DNA of 64,000 bases, taken from the NCBI RefSeq assembly GCF_001458115.1, contig NZ_CZRP01000012.1:868001-932000 (forward strand). The letters are read 5' to 3'. Positions 59,181 to 64,000 of this stretch are shown piece after piece. The notes under the pieces are model-generated. The model searched no databases, was not told the DNA's origin, and was given only the letters and a program-made list of their open reading frames with translations. This stretch comes from Gracilibacillus massiliensis (GTDB taxonomy: Bacteria; Bacillota; Bacilli; Bacillales; Amphibacillaceae). Made by a program: the position numbers and the translations under genes. Positions within the stretch are counted from its first letter, which is position 1. Every line of letters starts with the position of its first letter.

Positions 59181-59633
59181 CAATAGACATATATTGCGAA
59201 CCTGTGACAATTTTGAAAGTTTGATAAGTGTTAACCAAAAGCTCCGTCCATTTACTTCGCTTTCCGCGGGCACGGCTTCAACTTCCTCGGAAAGCAAAGG
59301 TCGCTTTCCTGCGGGATTTTCAGCTCGCGCTGTTCCCGCTGGAGTCTTCGTAAATGGACTACGCTTCAGTAATGTTCTACAAATTAAGTATCAGCTAGGA
59401 TATTGATATCACAGCTTATTTCATCGTACCTGAACAGAATTCAGCTCAAAGCGGAGGAAAAATGCGACACTCCTGGGGGAACAGCACGAGCTGAAGATCC
59501 ACTTGGTAAAGTGCTTTTCTTTACCAAGTTAGCTTCAGCCGTGCCCCCGGAAAGGAAGTGTTTTTCCGTAGCGTTGGATTAGCACTCATCTGAATACTTT
59601 TTCAATAATAGTTTGTCAGGTACTTCGCAGTTT
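59181..59633. repeat. Composite hairpin repeat, subfamily A, copy 3
   Basis: This fills the gap between lspA and ileS. Module A has arms GTCCATTTAC (59246-59255) and GTAAATGGAC (59350-59359) with CGCTTTCCGCGGGCACGG and CAGCTCGCGCTGTTCCCG inside; module B (59451-59573) carries GGAGGAAAAATGCGACACTCC (in parts) and AAGTGTTTTTCCGTAGCG with nested ACTTGGTAAAG/CTTTACCAAGT. Linker and module B are almost identical to the copy at 11737. Ends read ATTGCGAACCT and GGTACTTCGCAGTTT. Confidence 0.85.
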
Positions 59634-59681
59634 AGATATACTATTGTATTGTTGATGTGGTTCCTTATAATTGTTATTAGG

Positions 59682-59714
59682 AAAGCCATGTTCCTTGGAA
59701 GGAACATGGCTTTT
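59682..59714 (-). terminator. Hairpin after ileS
   Basis: Perfect stem AAAGCCATGTTCC with GGAACATGGCTTT around a short loop, 10 bp after the ileS stop. The T run is stronger on the plus strand, so it may also stop read-through from the repeat side. Confidence 0.7.
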
Positions 59715-59724
59715 GGTTTGTTGT

Positions 59725-62484
59725 TTATTCGGTTAAGTGTGCGTAATTTTCTTTTACTACTGTTGCACATCGTGTACATAGTGTTGGATGATCGTTATCT
59801 TCGCCAACTGTATCAGAGATTACCCAGCAACGTTCACATGTTTCGCCTTGATGTTTCTCAATCTTTAAGCTGACATGATCGTACGTTTTGCCATCCTCCA
59901 AGTTGTCGACTAATTGCACATTTGAAACAATTAATAATTGATGTAAATGAGGCACCTCGCTTAATAAATTAGCCACTTGCTCATTATTCGCTTTAATAGT
60001 GACTGCTGCCTCTAATGATTTACCAATTACTTTTTCCGCACGTGCTTCTTCCAATGCTTTTAAAATGTCATCGCGTACGTCCATAAAGTGAGACCATTTC
60101 TTAGCTAAGGCATCCTGACCTTTGATCTCTCTTGCGTCAGGCATATCTGCTAATTGCGCATTTTCTTCTGTTACATCTGGAATATAGCTCCAAACCTCTT
60201 CCATCGTATGCGTTAAAATAGGTGTTAACAATTTAACCAATGATGTTAAAATTTCATAATATACCGTTTGAATACTGCGTCTTCTAGGGTTATCAGCGGA
60301 TTCGATGTAAAGAATATCCTTAGCAAAATCTAAATAGAATGAACTTAAATCAATCGTACAGAAATTATGAATGGTTTGATAGACCGTTGAGAAGTCATAT
60401 GCATCATATGCTTTACGAGATTTATCGATAACTTGTTGTAATCGTAATAACATATACTGATCCATTTCCTCTAAGTCATCATCATTGACACGATTTTCTG
60501 CAGTGAAGTCTTCTAAGTTTGCTAATAGAAAACGGAAAGTATTTCGGATTTTACGATACCCTTCAGCTGATTGCTTAATAATTTCATCTGAAATTCTTAC
60601 ATCTGCTTGATAGTCGACAGATGCAACCCACAGACGTAAAATATCTGCACCATATTGTTTCATGATTTTAGATGGTACCACTACATTACCGACAGATTTA
60701 CTCATTTTACGACCTTGACCATCTAACGCAAAACCATGACTAATAACTGTTTCATAAGGAGATTTTCCTGTTACAGCTACTGCAGTTGAAATGGAAGAGT
60801 TAAACCAACCACGATATTGGTCAGAACCTTCTAAATAGACATCTGCTGGTCGTTGTAATTCTGCTCTACTTTCCAACACACCTTCGTGGGAGCTACCAGA
60901 GTCAAACCAGACATCCATGATATCTGTTTCTTTCGTAAATTCTCCACTTGGGCTATGTTCAGAAGAAAATCCTTCAGGTAATAAATCTTTCGTATCCCAT
61001 TCAAACCAAATATTTGACCCATGTTCTTCAAATAATTTTGCTACATGTGAGATCGTTTCATCATTAATAATTGGTGTTCTATCTTCCCCGTAAAATACTG
61101 GAATTGGTACACCCCAAGTACGTTGTCTTGAAATACACCAGTCTTCACGATCACGAACCATATTAAATAATCGAGTTTCTCCCCAATTTGGAAGCCAATT
61201 AATACGTTTAATTTCCGACAAGATTTCTTCACGAAAATCCTTAATCGATGCAAACCATTGATTAGTCGCTCTGAAAATTGTTGGCTTTTTCGTACGCCAA
61301 TCATGGGGATAAGAATGCGTGATAAAGTTCAATTTAAGTAACGCATTATTTTCTTCTAATTTTTCAGTCACTTGCTTATTAGCTGCATCATAGAATAAAC
61401 CTTCAAAACCAGGTGCTTCTTCCGTGAAATAACCTTTTTCATCAACAGGACATAAAACCTCTAAGCCGTATTTCTTACCGATGATAAAGTCATCTTCACC
61501 GTGTCCTGGTGCTGTGTGTACAAGTCCTGTACCACTTTCTGTTGTTACATGTTCACCTAGGATAATTAAAGAATCTCGGTCATAAAAAGGATGTTTCGCT
61601 ACTAAATGCTCTGCTTCTTGACCTTTAAACGTTTTTACAACTTTTGTTTCTGACCATTCAAATGTTTCTTTTAAGTTCTCAAGCATATCATGTGCTACCA
61701 CATATTTTTGACCATCAACTTCTACAACCGCATACTCTAAATCAGGATGAACAGAGATCGCTAAGTTAGCTGGAATCGTCCATGGAGTTGTGGTCCAGAT
61801 CACAAATTTCTCATTACCTTCTAATAAACCTTTTCCATCTTTCACATCAAATGCTACATAAATCGAAGCAGATCGTTTATCTTGATATTCAATTTCTGCT
61901 TCAGCAAGTGCTGATTCTGATGATGGTGACCAATATACAGGCTTACGTCCTTTATAGATATATCCTTTTTTCGCCATTTCACCAAATACTTTAATTTGGG
62001 CTGCTTCATATTCTTTGTTTAAGGTAATATATGGATTATCCCAATCACCTCGTACACCTAATTGTTTAAATTGTGTACGCTGGTTGTCAATTTGTTTTAA
62101 TGCATATTCTGCACATTTCTGTCTGAATTCAGCTACTGTCATTTTTTTTCGGTTTACTTTTTTCTTCGCAAGTGCTTGTTCAATCGGTAAACCGTGTGTG
62201 TCCCAGCCTGGCACATATGGTGCGTGGAATCCAACCATTGATTTGTACTTCACAATAAAATCTTTTAACACCTTGTTTAGTGCGTGGCCCATATGGATAT
62301 CTCCATTGGCATATGGAGGCCCATCATGTAGTACGAATAACGGTCTTCCTTCTGTACGAGTTTGTACTTTTTCGTAGAGCTTTTCTTTCTCCCATTTTTC
62401 CTGTAATTGCGGTTCTTTATTTGGCAAATTACCACGCATTGGGAATTTTGTTTTTGGCATATTTAATGTTTGTTTATATTCCAT
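59725..62484 (-). CDS. ileS: Isoleucyl-tRNA synthetase
   Basis: Class I synthetase charging tRNA-Ile, with editing of valine. The 919-residue protein has HMGH (64-67) in the HIGH position, the CP1 editing domain ([28 protein letters not shown]), the KMSKS loop in [10 protein letters not shown], and a C-terminal zinc motif CERCWV...CTRCATVV. Bacterial (IleS1-type) enzyme. Preceded by an isoleucine T-box leader; between divIVA and lspA as expected. Confidence 0.98.
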   Translation of the reverse strand: MEYKQTLNMPKTKFPMRGNLPNKEPQLQEKWEKEKLYEKVQTRTEGRPLFVLHDGPPYANGDIHMGHALNKVLKDFIVKYKSMVGFHAPYVPGWDTHGLPIEQALAKKKVNRKKMTVAEFRQKCAEYALKQIDNQRTQFKQLGVRGDWDNPYITLNKEYEAAQIKVFGEMAKKGYIYKGRKPVYWSPSSESALAEAEIEYQDKRSASIYVAFDVKDGKGLLEGNEKFVIWTTTPWTIPANLAISVHPDLEYAVVEVDGQKYVVAHDMLENLKETFEWSETKVVKTFKGQEAEHLVAKHPFYDRDSLIILGEHVTTESGTGLVHTAPGHGEDDFIIGKKYGLEVLCPVDEKGYFTEEAPGFEGLFYDAANKQVTEKLEENNALLKLNFITHSYPHDWRTKKPTIFRATNQWFASIKDFREEILSEIKRINWLPNWGETRLFNMVRDREDWCISRQRTWGVPIPVFYGEDRTPIINDETISHVAKLFEEHGSNIWFEWDTKDLLPEGFSSEHSPSGEFTKETDIMDVWFDSGSSHEGVLESRAELQRPADVYLEGSDQYRGWFNSSISTAVAVTGKSPYETVISHGFALDGQGRKMSKSVGNVVVPSKIMKQYGADILRLWVASVDYQADVRISDEIIKQSAEGYRKIRNTFRFLLANLEDFTAENRVNDDDLEEMDQYMLLRLQQVIDKSRKAYDAYDFSTVYQTIHNFCTIDLSSFYLDFAKDILYIESADNPRRRSIQTVYYEILTSLVKLLTPILTHTMEEVWSYIPDVTEENAQLADMPDAREIKGQDALAKKWSHFMDVRDDILKALEEARAEKVIGKSLEAAVTIKANNEQVANLLSEVPHLHQLLIVSNVQLVDNLEDGKTYDHVSLKIEKHQGETCERCWVISDTVGEDNDHPTLCTRCATVVKENYAHLTE

Positions 62485-62562
62485 TGCTATGTCCTCCTTA
62501 TTTCTATTCTTTTGGGTGAATCATACCTAGTAACTAAGTGGTAGTCGATTATTATAGCATAT

Positions 62563-62805
62563 AAAAAGTCCTTCACATCCCTGGAAGGGACGAGAAGGAC
62601 TCGCGGTACCACCCTTATAGTTAGCTCTATGTTGCTAACCACTTTGAGATTCGTAACGTGAATGAACGTTTACACTTACTTTTAAGTTCAGTGTAACTAC
62701 TTCTGGGTGATCTTCAAATAAGGTACTAGATTAGGCTCTCACCGTCCCTAATTCGCTATGCTAGTCAAGCTTATTTTACTATCCCATTCGCTGTATTTTT
62801 GATTT
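62563..62805 (-). promoter_or_regulatory. T-box riboswitch, isoleucine-specific, in the ileS leader
   Basis: Senses uncharged tRNA-Ile and opens transcription into ileS. The T-box bulge sequence GGGTGGTACCGCG is at 62602-62614 on the minus strand. The terminator arms AGTCCTTC and GAAGGACT with five T follow at 62563-62601. Stem I runs from about 62800; the likely specifier is ATC at 62709-62711 (GAAGATCACCC), an isoleucine codon, which agrees with the downstream gene. Confidence 0.93.
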
Positions 62806-62829
62806 ATCTATGAAAAGATTATTGTTAGA

Positions 62830-62858
62830 ATTATATGTAATAATTCTAATTTCGTCAA
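62830..62858 (-). promoter_or_regulatory. Promoter of the ileS T-box leader
   Basis: Minus strand TTGACG (62853-62858), 17-bp spacer, TATAAT (62830-62835), immediately after divIVA and about 30 bp before T-box stem I. Confidence 0.8.
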
Positions 62859-62861
62859 GGA

Positions 62862-63383
62862 TTAATATTGATTTGAATGATTTCTTTGATTTTCCGATTC
62901 CTCTTCTTCATTTTCGAAATCCATCTCAAATAATCCGTCCCAGTCATTATTCTCTACTAGATCAAGTTGTGCTTCCACTAACATCTTCAATCTAGTACGG
63001 AATACTTTTGCTTGTTTTTTCAATTCTTCTACTTCCAAAGCAATCGACCTGGATTTATGTAGCGCTTCGTTAATAATTCGGTCAGCATTCTTTTCTGCTT
63101 CTTTTATAATTAATTTCGATTCTTTTTTTGCGTTTTCTTTTACTTCTTCAGCTGTTTCTTGAGCTACTAGTATCGACTTATTTAGAGTTGTTTCGATATT
63201 AGAAAAATGACTAACTCGTTCATTTAGTTGTTCTACTTTGTCTTTCAACTCTTTTTTCTCACGCATAACTGTTTCGTAATCTTTAATGACTTGGTCTAAA
63301 AACTCATTTACATCATCTTCATCATAACCTCGAAAACCTCGTGCAAACTCTTTGTTATGAATGTCGAGCGGTGTTAAAGGCAC
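62862..63383 (-). CDS. divIVA: Cell division/polarity protein DivIVA
   Basis: Curvature-sensing coiled-coil scaffold that places MinJ/MinCD and sporulation partners at poles. 173 residues from the GTG at 63383, eight bases after AGGAGG, giving MPLTPLDIHNKEFARGFRGY, the usual N-terminus with the membrane-binding Phe-Arg pair; a GTG at 63392 lies within the binding site. Long coiled coil follows and a Q/N/E-rich tail. Confidence 0.96.
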   Translation of the reverse strand: MPLTPLDIHNKEFARGFRGYDEDDVNEFLDQVIKDYETVMREKKELKDKVEQLNERVSHFSNIETTLNKSILVAQETAEEVKENAKKESKLIIKEAEKNADRIINEALHKSRSIALEVEELKKQAKVFRTRLKMLVEAQLDLVENNDWDGLFEMDFENEEEESENQRNHSNQY

Positions 63384-63471
63384 ATCGGCCACCTCCTAAT
63401 AGATGTCATCATACTTTATACATTATATTATCATACTTTGTTGACAAATCCCTATATAAAGTTACAAAAAA

Positions 63472-64000
63472 TTATAATAATTTTTCATAAGTGATTCTTA
63501 TTTTATCCTTTTTTGTTCGACCTTGTAATTCTTTGATACGTGAACGACCCTTCCCTCTTATCGAGAGAAGATCTCCATCCTCTAACAGAAAGGCTGGCTG
63601 ATCAATCGTTTGAAAGTTCACTTTTACATAACCTTTTTTGATGAGATTTAAAGCTTGTTGCCTAGACATTTGGTATATCTCTTTGATCAATACATCTAAC
63701 CTTAAAGAAGCACATGTAGTAGTAAGTTCTTGCCATTTATCTTGAGATGGTAGCCTATTTGTTAGAGGAACCTTTTCAAAAGAGACACCTGCTTTTTTTA
63801 TTGAAGTAATATTAGTAATTAAATATGTCATAATATCTTCTGCAACTACTATCTGAATCGTATCTTCATAAATAACAATATCTCCAATTTTTTTTCGTTT
63901 GATACCAGCTGATAAAAATGAGCCTAATACATCTGGGTGTTCAATGGAGACAAACTTCTGCGGAAAAGTTGCTTGTAATAAAACGACTTCAAAGCTATCA
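63472..64000 (-). CDS. ylmH: RNA-binding S4-domain protein YlmH (N-terminus outside window)
   Basis: S4-domain protein next to the cell division genes, linked to ribosome quality control. The frame is open from the window edge (...DSFEVVLLQATFPQKF, IEHPDVLGSFLSAGIKRKK) to the stop at 63472; 175 codons are seen of a family of about 257 residues. The S4 domain is at the C-terminus: RLDVLIKEIYQMSRQQALNL, KKGYVKVNF, GDLLSIRGKGR. It precedes divIVA as in B. subtilis. Confidence 0.93.
   Translation of the reverse strand, partial: DSFEVVLLQATFPQKFVSIEHPDVLGSFLSAGIKRKKIGDIVIYEDTIQIVVAEDIMTYLITNITSIKKAGVSFEKVPLTNRLPSQDKWQELTTTCASLRLDVLIKEIYQMSRQQALNLIKKGYVKVNFQTIDQPAFLLEDGDLLSIRGKGRSRIKELQGRTKKDKIRITYEKLL

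Overview
The window is a low-GC, gene-dense chromosomal segment from an endospore-forming Bacillaceae bacterium. Gene order follows the Bacillus subtilis ylmH-divIVA ... ylqF(rbgA) region read on the minus strand, and a 25-codon spoVM is present, so the organism sporulates or descends from a sporulator. Protein style and the abundant GC-rich intergenic repeats suggest the Gracilibacillus/Oceanobacillus/Virgibacillus group. That placement is an inference and the species cannot be named from the sequence alone.

Layout, left to right, nearly all minus strand so transcription runs right to left. Positions 1-6666 hold translation, secretion and ribosome assembly genes: rbgA (cut by the window edge), lepB, rplS with a structured leader, trmD, rimM, ylqD, khpA, rpsP, ffh and ylxM. 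Positions 6745-12997 hold ftsY, smc and rnc, with a small UPF0435 gene on the opposite strand between smc and rnc. Positions 13377-17020 are the FapR-controlled lipid operon fapR-plsX-fabD-fabG-acpP with promoter and operator visible. recG and the fakA-yloU pair follow. Positions 22033-27685 are an accessory island inserted between yloU and rpmB: a decayed prophage lysis module (pseudogene amidase, two holin-like genes, small membrane proteins, a possible integrase tail), then an IS200/IS605-type element carrying only tnpB, then a 97-bp palindromic mini-repeat. Positions 27813-41883 carry rpmB, spoVM, thiN, rpe, rsgA, prkC, prpC, rsmB, fmt, priA, coaBC, rpoZ, gmk, remA and yicC. Divergent rqcH and a three-gene plus-strand island (AraC regulator, VOC protein, DUF1569 protein) follow. 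Positions 45986-57700 are the complete UMP biosynthesis operon pyrR-pyrP-pyrB-pyrC-carA-carB-pyrK-pyrD-pyrF-pyrE with two PyrR attenuators. The right end carries rluD-type pseudouridine synthase, lspA, ileS with an isoleucine T-box, divIVA and the C-terminal part of ylmH.

Compared with the B. subtilis order, rlmN, def, the sdaA pair and the cys cluster are missing at their usual places. Several operon junctions are instead occupied by copies of a roughly 450-540 bp repeat.

The most unusual signal is this repeat family (five long copies: 3810-4306, 11737-12258, 19162-19662, 28955-29494, 59181-59633). Each copy has two hairpin modules joined by a linker. The outer arms of the modules differ between copies but stay complementary within each copy, which is compensatory change and points to a selected fold. 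Copies 1, 2 and 6 (by order of position the first, second and last) share linker and ends; the copies at 19162 and 28955 form a second subfamily and are inverted relative to each other. A 97-bp element at 27589 has ends like those of the first subfamily. A different structured repeat lies at 13089-13297.
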